NCBI RefSeq assembly: GCF_905479755.1
Contig: NZ_CAJQNT010000022.1
Location: forward strand, 1-64,000
Direction of reading: 5' to 3'
DNA from: an uncultured Schumannella sp.
GTDB taxonomy: Bacteria; Actinomycetota; Actinomycetes; Actinomycetales; Microbacteriaceae
DNA: 64,000 bases
The position numbers and the translations under genes are program-made. The notes under the pieces are model-generated. The model was given only the letters and a program-made list of their open reading frames with translations, did no database searches and was not told the DNA's origin. Shown here in pieces: positions 19,290-27,880 of this stretch (positions within the stretch are counted from its first letter, which is position 1; every line of letters starts with the position of its first letter).

Positions 19290-19311
19290 GGCGAATTGTC
19301 CCGTGTTCGCC
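19290..19311. promoter_or_regulatory. Candidate operator upstream of clpC
   Basis: Palindrome GGCGAA-N10-TTCGCC in the 130-bp region between divergent clpC and the pirin gene. Stress genes such as clpC are often controlled by ClgR in actinobacteria, but this palindrome does not closely match the published-type ClgR pattern as I remember it. It is reported as structure only. Confidence 0.25.
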
Positions 19312-19354
19312 GTGGGCGTGAGGCTGCCGGGGCGGGCGGACTAGCCTCCGATGC

Positions 19355-20353
19355 ATGAGCAATCTGGAGGCCGACCCGGCCGAGCTCGTGTGCGGCCGCG
19401 ATCCGGCGGTCGCCATCGAGGTGCTCGAACCGCGCGAGGTGCCGCTCGGCGGACCGCGCGCGATCACGGTGCGGCGCACTCTGCCGCAGAAGCACCGTTC
19501 GCTCATCGGGGCGTGGTGCTTCGCGGATCACTACGGACCGCATCCGCTGGATCACGCCGCCGTCATGGACGTGCCGCCGCACCCGCACACGGGTCTGCAG
19601 ACGGTGAGCTGGCTGTTCGAGGGCGAGATCGAGCACCGGGACTCGGTCGGCAGTCTCGCGACGATCGTGCCCGGCCAGGTGAACCTGATGACGGCGGGGG
19701 CGGGCATCCAGCACTCCGAGGTGTCGACGGCGCGGGCGACCGGCCTGCACGGGGTGCAGCTGTGGGTGGCGCTGCCCGATGCCGATCGCCATCACGCGCC
19801 GTTCTTCGAGCACGACTCGCCCGCGCCGGTCTCGGTCGGTGCGGCGACGCTCCGCGTCTTCGTCGGCACGCTCGCCGGCTCCCGCTCGGCCGTCACCACC
19901 TTCTCGCCGCTGCTCGGCGCGCAGCTGGATCTTCCCGCCGGCGCCAGCGTCACGCTCGACGTCGACCCCGCCTTCGAGCACGGTCTGCTGGTGGATGCCG
20001 GCACGGCCTCGCTCGACGGCGTCGCGATCGCGCGCCATCACCTCGGCTACGCGCCACCCGGCGCCGCCGCCCTTCAGGTCGCGGCGGGCACGGAGCCGCT
20101 GCGCGCGATCCTGCTCGGCGGCGCACCGCTGAACGAGCCGATCCTGATGTGGTGGAACTTCGTTGGACGCACCCACGACGAGGTGGTCGCCTTTCGCGAG
20201 CAGTGGCAGCGCGAGGTGATCGACGGCACGGATCCGGACGGCCTCTTCGGCCGCGTCGACGGCTACCCGGGCCCGGCGCTGCCGGCTCCCGAGCTGCCGA
20301 ACGTGCGGCTGAGGCCGCGCGACCTGCCGACGTCTGGGACCGCGAGGCCCTGA
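19355..20353 (+). CDS. Pirin family protein
   Basis: 332-residue bicupin of the pirin family, metal-binding proteins that include quercetinases and transcription cofactors. The metal site is visible: HPHTG with the two first His, then EIEHRDSVGS, and the Glu in AGIQHSE. The N-terminal signature RTLPQKHRSLIGAWCFADHYGP is typical. A -10 box TAGCCT (19342-19347) lies 7 nt before the ATG, which points to a leaderless transcript divergent from clpC. The stop codon overlaps the start of the next gene. Confidence 0.92.
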   Translation: MSNLEADPAELVCGRDPAVAIEVLEPREVPLGGPRAITVRRTLPQKHRSLIGAWCFADHYGPHPLDHAAVMDVPPHPHTGLQTVSWLFEGEIEHRDSVGSLATIVPGQVNLMTAGAGIQHSEVSTARATGLHGVQLWVALPDADRHHAPFFEHDSPAPVSVGAATLRVFVGTLAGSRSAVTTFSPLLGAQLDLPAGASVTLDVDPAFEHGLLVDAGTASLDGVAIARHHLGYAPPGAAALQVAAGTEPLRAILLGGAPLNEPILMWWNFVGRTHDEVVAFREQWQREVIDGTDPDGLFGRVDGYPGPALPAPELPNVRLRPRDLPTSGTARP

Positions 20354-20847
20354 TGTTCTGGCAGCAGGTTCTGCAGGCGATCGGCGCCGTCGCCGCCAGC
20401 CTGGTGCTGGCATTCCTGGTGGCGAGCGCGATCGTGGTGCTCGGGTTCCGAGCCCGGTCCCCTCGCATTCGGCGCTCGATCGCGCGTCTGAACCGCTCGG
20501 TGAGCAACCCGCGGCAGTTGGAGACGGCGGGTCAGCCGGGTGCGCCGTTCTCGGTGGTCCGCCACCGCGGACGCGTCAGCGGGCGCGAGTTCACGACGCC
20601 CGTCGGGGCGCTGCGCGAGGGCGGCACGGTCGTGGTGCCGCTGCCGTACGGCACCGGCGCCGACTGGGTGCAGAACGTCCTCAGCGCGGGCGAGGCTCAG
20701 CTGGAGTGCGAGGGGTCGACCCTGCGGCTGGTGAGGCCGCGCATCGTGCCCGTCGAGTCGATTCGGGCGTCGCTGCCGCGCGGCGACCGGTTCGCGACCC
20801 GGCTGTTCCGCGTGACGGATGCGCTCGAGGCCGACGTCGACGACTAG
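20353..20847 (+). CDS. Membrane-anchored DUF385 / nitroreductase-family protein
   Basis: 164 residues. An N-terminal hydrophobic helix (about residues 8-30) is followed by a domain like the deazaflavin-dependent (F420H2-type) nitroreductase family: VSNPRQLETAGQPGAPFSVVRHRGRVSGREFTTPV, then VVPLPYGTGADWVQNVL. The ATG overlaps the pirin stop (TGATG). Enzymes of this family reduce diverse compounds with F420; the actual substrate and whether F420 is used here are unknown. Confidence 0.85.
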   Translation: MFWQQVLQAIGAVAASLVLAFLVASAIVVLGFRARSPRIRRSIARLNRSVSNPRQLETAGQPGAPFSVVRHRGRVSGREFTTPVGALREGGTVVVPLPYGTGADWVQNVLSAGEAQLECEGSTLRLVRPRIVPVESIRASLPRGDRFATRLFRVTDALEADVDD

Positions 20848-20856
20848 GGCGCGCGC

Positions 20857-21039
20857 TCAGAGTTTCGCGGCGCGCTCCGCCTCGAACTTGGCGCGCTCTT
20901 CGGCCTCGATCTTGGCGGCGAAGGCGCGCTCGCTGCGGTCGGCGCGGAAGATGGCGCGAAAGACGAACCAGAACACGAGCCCGAACAGCAGCGTCGGGAT
21001 CACACTGTAGATTGCGTTGGCCCAGTACTCGGTCGGCAT
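20857..21039 (-). CDS. Small single-pass membrane protein (60 aa)
   Basis: A short N-terminus, one hydrophobic segment (about residues 10-31, SVIPTLLFGLVFWFVFRAIF), and a charged Ala/Glu/Lys helix ending ERAAKL. The start has the TAGGCT box (complement of 21046-21051) 6 nt upstream, which overlaps the stop codon of the preceding tiny gene. It may therefore be transcribed on its own, or as the last gene of a three-gene set. Function is unknown. Confidence 0.75.
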   Translation of the reverse strand: MPTEYWANAIYSVIPTLLFGLVFWFVFRAIFRADRSERAFAAKIEAEERAKFEAERAAKL

Positions 21040-21048
21040 GGCTACAGC

Positions 21049-21144
21049 CTACGCGCCGAAACCGAGAGCCGAGGCGACGGCGATGACGACCAGGATCACC
21101 ACGAGACCCGCGTACATCACGAACCGGGAGGTGCGTCGGTCCAC
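21049..21144 (-). CDS. Very small membrane protein (31 aa)
   Basis: Starts GTG with sequence (M)DRRTSRFVMYAGLVVILV followed by VIAVASALGFGA. The product is a positively charged tip and one membrane helix of about 20 residues. Its GTG follows the TGA of the upstream 45-residue gene after one base (TGACGTG), which supports translational coupling. It is too short for most gene finders. Function is unknown. Confidence 0.7.
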   Translation of the reverse strand: MDRRTSRFVMYAGLVVILVVIAVASALGFGA

Positions 21145-21145
21145 G

Positions 21146-21283
21146 TCAGCCCTTGGCGATGATGCCGACGACGCCGGTGATGATCAGGTACAGGCCGATG
21201 CCTGCGACGATTACCCAGATCGCGATGCGGCCGGACGTGATCTTCGGCTTCTCGCCGCCGGGCTGCGGGGGCAGGTTGCTCAT
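21146..21283 (-). CDS. Small membrane protein (45 aa)
   Basis: Sequence begins MSNLPPQPGGEKPKITSGRI; one hydrophobic helix follows (IAIWVIVAGIGLYLIITGVVGI). The -10 box TAGGGT (complement of 21290-21295) lies 6 nt before the ATG, so it probably begins a leaderless transcript of three tiny membrane-protein genes. Similar short proteins are common in related actinobacteria; no function is known to me. Confidence 0.78.
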   Translation of the reverse strand: MSNLPPQPGGEKPKITSGRIAIWVIVAGIGLYLIITGVVGIIAKG

Positions 21284-21346
21284 GGAGGAACCCTACCGAA
21301 GTCGGAGGGTCCGGGTCGCGCTGCCCGCGCGACCCGGACCTCGGGA

Positions 21347-24300
21347 TCAGGCTCGTTGCGCCACGCGGATCCGCCAGTAGCCGACAACGCCGGCGAGAAG
21401 CAGCGCGAGCAGGATCAGCCACCACCAGTCGAAGCCCATCGGCGCCGCGGACGTGGCGAGTTCGGCGGTGTCATCGCCGGAGCCGGCGCCCGCGGTGTCG
21501 TCCGCCTCGGACGCGGCGCCGTCATCGAGCGCCAGCGTCGTCAGCGCGACCTCGGGACCGTCCGTATGCGGCGCCCCGCCGGCGCCGGTCGGTGCCGGCG
21601 CATCGCCGTCGCCGCCGGAGGTGGTCGGCGCGAGCGTCGGCCCTCCGGCGCTGCCCGCCACCGGCTCAGCCGCGGTCGCGATGATGAAGGTCGACGCGGT
21701 CGTCTGGACGTTGCCCGCGAGGTCACGCGCGGCGGCGCGGATCGTGTAGGTGCCATCCGCGAGTCCCGCCGGAATCGTCCACGACGCCGAGTCGCTCGTC
21801 GTTCCGAGCGAGGTCAGGCCCGAGGTGGAGCCGATCGGTCCCAGGAAGACCGAGCCGCTCTCGTCGTACAGATTCGCCACGAGCCGGGCGAGCCCGATCT
21901 CGTCGGCGCCCGAGATCTCGACGATCACTTCTCCGTTGAACTCGGCACCGTCGAGCGGCGCGTCGATCGCGATCGTCGGACGCGTCAGGTCGACCACGAA
22001 CGTGCTGCTGGTCGTCTTGACGTTGCCGGCGACATCATGGGCACTCGCGCGCAGCGTGTAGACGCCCTCGGCGAGGCCCGCGACCGGGAGATCCCAGGTG
22101 CGCGTCTCGCTCGTGGTCCCGAGCGCCGATGCGCCGCCCGTCGTCCCGACATTCGTGATGAACGTCGAGTTGGTCGCGTCGTACAGGTTGACGTCGAGCC
22201 GCTTGAGGGCGACCTCGTCCGTCCCTGTCAGCGTGACCGGGATGGTGGCCGAACCGCGGAACGGCTCGTCCAGCTCGGGCGAATCGATCGTGATGGCCGG
22301 ACGCGTGCCGTCGACCACGAACTGGATCACGTGAACGCCGCGGAGGCCGGCGGTGTCGGTCACATTGGCGCGGATCGTGTAGGTGCCCTCGGCGAGGCCG
22401 GCCGGAATCGTCCAGGTACGCGTCTCGGCGTTGGTGCCGAGCGCGCTGAGGCCCGACGTCGAGCCGATCGCCTGGATGAACGCCGTGCTGTCCTCGTCGA
22501 ACAGGTTCACGCCGATCCGGTTGAGCGCTCCCGCATCGGCAGCGGTCACCGTCACGTCGATCGACTCGCGCGGTGAGAAGATCGCCCCGTCGAGCGGTTC
22601 GTCGATCTGGATCGTCGGCGCCGTCGCATCACGCGTGTAGTGCACGACCGGCGCGCTCCACGGACCGTTGACGCTGGAGGGGTCGCTGGCGCGGTACGGG
22701 ATGTTGTACACCGCGCGCACCCGGATCGAGAGCGGTCCCTCATAGCCGGTGCTGAAGCTCTGCGTGTGCGACACCGTCGCGCCCGCCGTCCAGGCGGTGC
22801 CGGGAACGTCGACGTACTCGTACTCGAGCGTTCCGTCGCCGTCGCCATCGACGCCGTACTCGACCTCGTAGTGATCGACTCCGCCGATGCCGAACACGGC
22901 CGTCCAGGTCGCGGTCAGGCTCGTCTCCGAGAACGTGTAGCCCGTCGTCGGCGTGATGATCTCCGGAATGCCGATGATCTGAGCGCCGGTGCCCGAGCTC
23001 CATGCCGACGCGTTGCCCAGGTCGTCAATGGCGCGAACCTGCCAGCGCAGCGGACCGGTCGGGATGTCGTAGGCGAGCGTCGTGCCCGTCAGGTCGCTTC
23101 CGATCGTCACGCCGTCGTTCAGGCGGCCGTCGGTGGTGTTCGGTCCACGGCCGAGCACGACCTCGTAGCGCACGCCGTTCGGGTCGGTCACCGGGTACCA
23201 GCGGAACTCGGACGCCTCGAGGGTGTAGCCCGTCGGGAAGGCGACGGTCGGGGTCGCCGGCGCGGTGTTGTCGATCTCGAACGACTTGAGGTGGTTTCCG
23301 CCTCCATTGGTGTTGCCGACGGCGTCGCTGGCGAGCGCGGTCAGGCAGACCTCGCCGTCGGCGACGGCGGTCGTGTCGATGTCGACGCTCCAGTGCCCGC
23401 TGGCATCGACATTGACGTCGTAGGAGTCGACGAACGCGCCGCAGTTGCCGGTCGCGGGGTTGATCGCCCGGACCTTCAGGGAGAACTGGTCGCCGGCGAG
23501 TCCCGACCCGGAGTCGTGGGCCGTGCCGGTGGCGGTGATGGTGCCCGACACGAGGTCGCCGGCCGCGGGTGCCGCGAACGTGACGCTGGGGCGCGAGGCG
23601 TCGGCGGTGACCTTCGCGGTCGCCGTGGATCCGGCGTCCTTCTGGTTGAACGCGTCACGCGCCTCGAACTTGAAGACGTGGACGCTGCCGTCCGCCCAAC
23701 CGGTCGTGTCGACCGTCGTCGCGTAGTTGGTCAACGAGCTCGAGGAGCCGTAGTCCAGGCCGACGCCGTCAAGCTGCGAGTAGTAGATCGACGGATTCGC
23801 GTCCGAGATGGTCGCGGTGAAGTCGAGCACCGTGCCCGGCTTCACGAAGCTTCCGTCGGCCGGCGCGGTGATGACGACGTCCGGGGCGTCGGCGTCGACC
23901 GTGAAGGTGACCTTCGCGATCGAGCCGGAGTCCTTGTTGCCCGCGGCGTCGCGCGCCTCGATCTGCGCGATGTAGGTGCCGCTCGCGAACCCGGTCGTGT
24001 CGATCGACCGCGAGACCGAGGTCAGGCCGGTCTCGTCGGTGTCGGAGCCGACGCCCTGGACCGCGACATACGTGCGGAACGGATGCGCATCGCTGATCGA
24101 CCCGACGAGCGGGATGATCGTGCCGGGGGCGACGACGAGTCCGGGGGCCGGTGCGGTGATCACGACGTCCGGGGCGACGGTGTCCACCGTGACGGAGGTC
24201 CGCAGCGTGCCGATGTTGCCGGCTGTGTCGCGGGCGCCGCTGCGCAGCTCGTAGTCGCCGTCGGGGAGCGCCGGGAGCGTCCAGCTCGACGACGCGGACG

Positions 24301-24568
24301 CGCCGGTGACCGCCGAGGTGCCGACGGAGCGGAGGAACCCTGCTCCGGTGTGCACGTTGACGGTCAGCTGTGCGAGCTCGACGTCATCGGTGCCGGAGAC
24401 GGTGACGGTGTCGCCGGGGAAGACGAAGGTCGACGTCGGGGCGTCGAGCGTGACGGTCGGCCGCGTCGAATCGGCGGCGAGGGCGGGGGAGGCGAAGACA
24501 AGGGAGCCTACGGCGCTCACTGCGAGAGCAGTGAGCAGGGCAAGGCTCCGCCGGGGGACGGAGAACAC
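21347..24568 (-). CDS. Large Ig-like-repeat surface protein
   Basis: 1073 residues. A Sec signal peptide (about 1-32, ending SPALAA) is followed by about eight Ig-like or cadherin-like beta-sandwich modules of the type RPTVTLDAPxxxxxFxPGDTVTV...GDYELRSGARDTAGN. Four of them share a tight motif (VNLYDxxxSxF, GSTSGLxSLGT, WTIPAGLADGTYTIRA, DLAGNV): one near the N-terminus and three in tandem at the C-terminal half. A low-complexity Gly/Ala/Asp stretch, then one membrane helix (WWWLILLALLLAGVVGYW) and a basic tail anchor it; no LPXTG sortase motif is seen. GTG 24568 has AAGGA 7 nt upstream. It is probably a cell-surface adhesion or wall-associated protein. Confidence 0.88.
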   Translation of the reverse strand: MFSVPRRSLALLTALAVSAVGSLVFASPALAADSTRPTVTLDAPTSTFVFPGDTVTVSGTDDVELAQLTVNVHTGAGFLRSVGTSAVTGASASSSWTLPALPDGDYELRSGARDTAGNIGTLRTSVTVDTVAPDVVITAPAPGLVVAPGTIIPLVGSISDAHPFRTYVAVQGVGSDTDETGLTSVSRSIDTTGFASGTYIAQIEARDAAGNKDSGSIAKVTFTVDADAPDVVITAPADGSFVKPGTVLDFTATISDANPSIYYSQLDGVGLDYGSSSSLTNYATTVDTTGWADGSVHVFKFEARDAFNQKDAGSTATAKVTADASRPSVTFAAPAAGDLVSGTITATGTAHDSGSGLAGDQFSLKVRAINPATGNCGAFVDSYDVNVDASGHWSVDIDTTAVADGEVCLTALASDAVGNTNGGGNHLKSFEIDNTAPATPTVAFPTGYTLEASEFRWYPVTDPNGVRYEVVLGRGPNTTDGRLNDGVTIGSDLTGTTLAYDIPTGPLRWQVRAIDDLGNASAWSSGTGAQIIGIPEIITPTTGYTFSETSLTATWTAVFGIGGVDHYEVEYGVDGDGDGTLEYEYVDVPGTAWTAGATVSHTQSFSTGYEGPLSIRVRAVYNIPYRASDPSSVNGPWSAPVVHYTRDATAPTIQIDEPLDGAIFSPRESIDVTVTAADAGALNRIGVNLFDEDSTAFIQAIGSTSGLSALGTNAETRTWTIPAGLAEGTYTIRANVTDTAGLRGVHVIQFVVDGTRPAITIDSPELDEPFRGSATIPVTLTGTDEVALKRLDVNLYDATNSTFITNVGTTGGASALGTTSETRTWDLPVAGLAEGVYTLRASAHDVAGNVKTTSSTFVVDLTRPTIAIDAPLDGAEFNGEVIVEISGADEIGLARLVANLYDESGSVFLGPIGSTSGLTSLGTTSDSASWTIPAGLADGTYTIRAAARDLAGNVQTTASTFIIATAAEPVAGSAGGPTLAPTTSGGDGDAPAPTGAGGAPHTDGPEVALTTLALDDGAASEADDTAGAGSGDDTAELATSAAPMGFDWWWLILLALLLAGVVGYWRIRVAQRA

Positions 24569-24723
24569 GGGTTGATCCTTCGGGGGCTGAGAGAGGCCAC
24601 GGAGTCGGGTAACTCGTTCGGGTCGTGACCACGGAGCTCGGGGGCGAGGTTCCGCTACGTGCGACGGTACCGAGCACCACCGACATTAATCAAGTGTTGC
24701 TCAGGAATTGCGCCGGGCGGGGC

Positions 24724-26259
24724 CTACTTGACGAGCGGGAACAGGATCGTCTCGCGGATGCCGAGGCCCGTGATCGCCATCAGCAGGCGGTCGATGCCCA
24801 TGCCCATGCCCATGGTCGGCGGCATGCCGTGCTCGAGGGCGCGCAGGAACTCCTCGTCGAGGCGCATCGCCTCGACGTCGCCACGCGCCGCCTGGGTGGC
24901 CTGCTCGACGAAGCGCTCACGCTGGATGACGGGGTCGACGAGCTCGGAGTAGCCGGTGGCCAGCTCGAAGCCGCGCACATACAGGTCCCATTTCTCCACG
25001 ACGCCGGGGGTGTCGCGGTGCGCGCGCACGAGCGGAGAGGTGTCGACGGGGAAGTCCATGACGAAGGTGGGGCGCTCGAGCGAGCCCTTCACGAAGTGCT
25101 CCCACAGCTCTTCCACGTACTTGCCGTGAGTGGGGAGCTTCACCTCCACGTCGACCTTCTCGGCGAGCGCCGCGAGCTCGCCGAGGGAAGTCTCGGGGGT
25201 GATCTCGACGCCGGCCGCCTCGGAGAGCGAGGCGTACATCGGCATCCGCTCCCACTCGCCGCCGAGGTCGAACTCGGTGCCATCGGCCCAGGTCACCGTC
25301 GTGGAGCCGGCGACGGCGATGGCCGCGTTCTGGATGAGCTCCTGGGTGAGGTCGGCCATCCGCTGGTAGTCGCCGTACGCCTGGTAGGCCTCGAGCATCG
25401 CGAACTCGGGGCTGTGCGTGGAATCGGCGCCCTCGTTGCGGAAGTTGCGGTTGATCTCGAACACGCGCTCGAGCCCGCCGACGACGGCGCGCTTCAGAAA
25501 CAGCTCGGGCGCGATGCGCAGGAACAGCTCGGTGTCGAAGGCGTTCGAGTGCGTGACGAACGGGCGGGCCGCGGCGCCGCCGTGGATCGTCTGCAGCATC
25601 GGGGTCTCGACCTCGAGGAAGCCGTGGCTCGCGAACGTCTGGCGCAGGCTCTGGACCGTCGTGGCGCGGGCGATGACCGTGGTGCGCGCCTGCTCGCGCG
25701 CGATGAGGTCGAGGTAGCGCTGACGAACCCGCGTCTCCTCGTTCAGCTCGGAGTGCAGGTTGGGCAGCGGCAGGATCGCCTTCGCGGCCATCTTCCACTC
25801 GCTCGCCATGATGCTGAGCTCACCGCGGCGGCTCGAGATCACCTCGCCCGCGACGAAGACGTGGTCGCCCAGGTCGACGAGCTCCTTCCAGCGGTCAAGC
25901 GCCTCCTGGCCGACCTCGGCGAGCGACACCATGGCCTGGATGCGACTGCCGTCGCCCGCCTGGAGCGCGGCGAAGCACAGCTTGCCGGTGTTGCGCAGGT
26001 GCACGATGCGGCCGGCGACGCCGACCGTCACTCCGGTCGAGGTGTCGGCTTCGAGTTCGGGGAACTGCGCGCGCACCTCGCCGATGGTGTGGGTGATCGG
26101 CAGCACGACCGGGTAGGCCTCGCCGCCCTCGGCGAGCATCCGCTCGCGCTTGGCCAACCGGACCGCCTTCTGCTCGGCAACCTCTTCTCCGTTTTCAGGA
26201 GTTTGTGTGACGGGTGTGGCGGATGTCGCGTCCGGAGCCCCTGGGGTCACATCGGTCAC
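24724..26259 (-). CDS. lysS: Lysyl-tRNA synthetase (class II)
   Basis: 511-residue class II aminoacyl-tRNA synthetase. The N-terminal OB fold recognises the anticodon ([20 protein letters not shown]). Class II motif 2 is [14 protein letters not shown], and motif 3 is [15 protein letters not shown] near the end. The conserved enzyme starts around [15 protein letters not shown]. The first 24 residues (to PVTQTPENG) are encoded by an 87-bp palindromic element (26188-26274), which also provides AGGAG and the GTG start. If the element is absent in relatives, their lysS must start elsewhere. Last gene of the tilS-to-lysS cluster. Confidence 0.96.
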   Translation of the reverse strand: MTDVTPGAPDATSATPVTQTPENGEEVAEQKAVRLAKRERMLAEGGEAYPVVLPITHTIGEVRAQFPELEADTSTGVTVGVAGRIVHLRNTGKLCFAALQAGDGSRIQAMVSLAEVGQEALDRWKELVDLGDHVFVAGEVISSRRGELSIMASEWKMAAKAILPLPNLHSELNEETRVRQRYLDLIAREQARTTVIARATTVQSLRQTFASHGFLEVETPMLQTIHGGAAARPFVTHSNAFDTELFLRIAPELFLKRAVVGGLERVFEINRNFRNEGADSTHSPEFAMLEAYQAYGDYQRMADLTQELIQNAAIAVAGSTTVTWADGTEFDLGGEWERMPMYASLSEAAGVEITPETSLGELAALAEKVDVEVKLPTHGKYVEELWEHFVKGSLERPTFVMDFPVDTSPLVRAHRDTPGVVEKWDLYVRGFELATGYSELVDPVIQRERFVEQATQAARGDVEAMRLDEEFLRALEHGMPPTMGMGMGIDRLLMAITGLGIRETILFPLVK

Positions 26260-26274
26260 AGAAACTCCTGAAAA
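26188..26274. repeat. 87-bp palindromic element, copy A (5' end of lysS)
   Basis: Terminal inverted repeats: TTTTCAGGAGTTTGTGTGAC (26193-26212) against GTCACAGAAACTCCTGAAAA (26255-26274), 19 of 20 positions complementary. The minus strand is open through all 29 codons. The end nearest panC supplies AGGAG-TTTCT-GTG, i.e. the ribosome site and start of lysS. Copy B in tilS has the same length, same reading frame and about 71 of 87 identical bases. Flanks differ immediately outside the element. Confidence 0.85.
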
Positions 26275-26286
26275 AGGTTGAAGCGG

Positions 26287-27126
26287 TCAGTTGAGGTAGA
26301 TGGCGTCGTTGTCGATCAGCCGGGTCGACCCGACCTGCGCGGCGATCAGCACGCGCGCCGGCCCGTGGAAGTCATCATCAACGGGCAGGAAGGTCGCCGG
26401 ATCGACGACCTTCAGATAGTCCAGCTTAACGAGGTCCTCATCCATGAGCACCGACTGGGATGCCGCGAGCACCGCATCGATCCCCCGGTCGCCGGCCGAG
26501 GAGGCCGCTTCGAGCGCGCGCGACAGGGCCTTGGCCGCGTGGCGCTCTTCGCCGTTGAGGAAGCGATTGCGACTGGAGAGCGCGAGGCCGTCCTCGGCGC
26601 GCACCGTCTCGACGGGCACGATCCGGGTGTCGATGTTGAGGTCGGCGACCATCTGTTGCACGAGGAAGAGCTGCTGCGCATCCTTCTGACCGAAGACCGC
26701 GACGGCGGGGCGGACGATGCCGAGGAGCTTGGCGACGACGGTGAGCACACCGTCGAAATGGCCGGGGCGGGCGCGGCCCTCGAACATGCCAGCGACGCGG
26801 CCGCCGGTGATCCGGGTCGAGGTCTCTCCCCGCGGGTACATCTCCTCGGCGCTCGGGGCGAAGACGTAGGCGACGCCGAGGGGGGCGAGCGCGTCAAGGT
26901 CGTTCTCGAGGTCGCGCGGGTAACGGGCGAGATCCTCGCCCTGCCCGAACTGCAGCGGGTTGACGAAGATCGACACCACGACCGTCTCGGCCTGACGCGC
27001 CGCCTCGGCCACGAGTTCGAGGTGCCCTTCGTGCAGCGCGCCCATCGTCGGCACGAGCGCGACCTCGCGTCCGACGAGCGCCTCGCGGAGCGCGGCGATC
27101 GTCTCGATCACGACGGGCCTCGTCAC
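26287..27126 (-). CDS. panC: Pantothenate synthetase
   Basis: Joins pantoate and beta-alanine with ATP to make pantothenate, the coenzyme A precursor. The 279-residue protein shows the family motifs VPTMGALHEGHLELV (HIGH-like ATP site), VSIFVNPLQFGQGEDLARYPR, GRARPGHFDGVLTVV, FGQKDAQQL and the KMSKS-like ALSSRNRFLN. GTG 27126 follows AGGGAGG. The long upstream open frame is a shadow of the next gene. The stop is 12 bp before the 87-bp element that opens lysS. Confidence 0.96.
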   Translation of the reverse strand: MTRPVVIETIAALREALVGREVALVPTMGALHEGHLELVAEAARQAETVVVSIFVNPLQFGQGEDLARYPRDLENDLDALAPLGVAYVFAPSAEEMYPRGETSTRITGGRVAGMFEGRARPGHFDGVLTVVAKLLGIVRPAVAVFGQKDAQQLFLVQQMVADLNIDTRIVPVETVRAEDGLALSSRNRFLNGEERHAAKALSRALEAASSAGDRGIDAVLAASQSVLMDEDLVKLDYLKVVDPATFLPVDDDFHGPARVLIAAQVGSTRLIDNDAIYLN

Positions 27127-27172
27127 GGTGAACCTCCCTGAGCCGGGGGCGGCCCGACGTGCATCCCCGATG

Positions 27173-27880
27173 CTACCGGGGCTCGTCGTCTCCCGATGCC
27201 GCCTGCAGCGCGTTCTCGACGCTCGAGCGCACGACCGAGCCGAGCACGCGTCCCGGGTTGTCGATGCCGATGTCGCGCAGGATGCCGGTGGCCTGCCCGA
27301 CGATCGCGGTCGAGAACTCGGTCGCCGTCGCGATCGCCTCGGCGTAGGCGGGGCGATCTTTCTCGGCAACAACGACGGGCTCGGCCCCCATCTCGACGAC
27401 GAGCGCCTGAGCGATCGGAAGCACGGGCGCGGGGGCGGTGACGGCACACCAAGACTCGCGCAGCCGGATGAGGTCGAGACTCGTGCCGGTGAAGGCCATC
27501 GCCGGGTGGATCGCGAGCGGGATGGCTCCGGCCTGGAGCGCCGGAGCCAGCACCCCGATGCCGAGACCGGGAGCCGTGTGCACGACGAGCTGTCCGGGCT
27601 GCCAGGCGCCGACGGCGGCGAGGCCGCTGACCAATTCGGCCAGCTCCGACTCGGGGACGGCGAGTAGCACCAGTTCGCTGCGCTCGACGATTTCGGGCAC
27701 GGTGAGCACGGGCACCCCGGGCAGCATCGCTTCGGCGCGGTCGCGGCTGGCATCCGAGACGGCGCTCACGCCGACGAGCGCGTGCCCCGCCCCGCCGAGC
27801 GCGACCCCGAGCACGGGCCCGACGCGCCCGGCACCGACGATGCCGACGCCGAGCCGACCGTCGCGCGCGGCCGCGGTCAC
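27173..27880 (-). CDS. Rossmann-like/DUF2520 domain oxidoreductase
   Basis: 235-residue NAD(P)-binding protein. The N-terminal Rossmann motif is VGIVGAGRVGPVLGVALGGAGH, and a middle region has LLAVPESELAELVSGL. The DUF2520 C-terminal domain carries HPAMAFTGTS and a helical bundle. It lies just upstream of panC, a conserved position in actinobacteria; related proteins are sometimes proposed to act in pantoate or ketopantoate metabolism, but the reaction is not proven. GTG 27880 overlaps the stop of the preceding PH-domain gene (GTGA). Confidence 0.85.
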   Translation of the reverse strand: MTAAARDGRLGVGIVGAGRVGPVLGVALGGAGHALVGVSAVSDASRDRAEAMLPGVPVLTVPEIVERSELVLLAVPESELAELVSGLAAVGAWQPGQLVVHTAPGLGIGVLAPALQAGAIPLAIHPAMAFTGTSLDLIRLRESWCAVTAPAPVLPIAQALVVEMGAEPVVVAEKDRPAYAEAIATATEFSTAIVGQATGILRDIGIDNPGRVLGSVVRSSVENALQAASGDDEPR

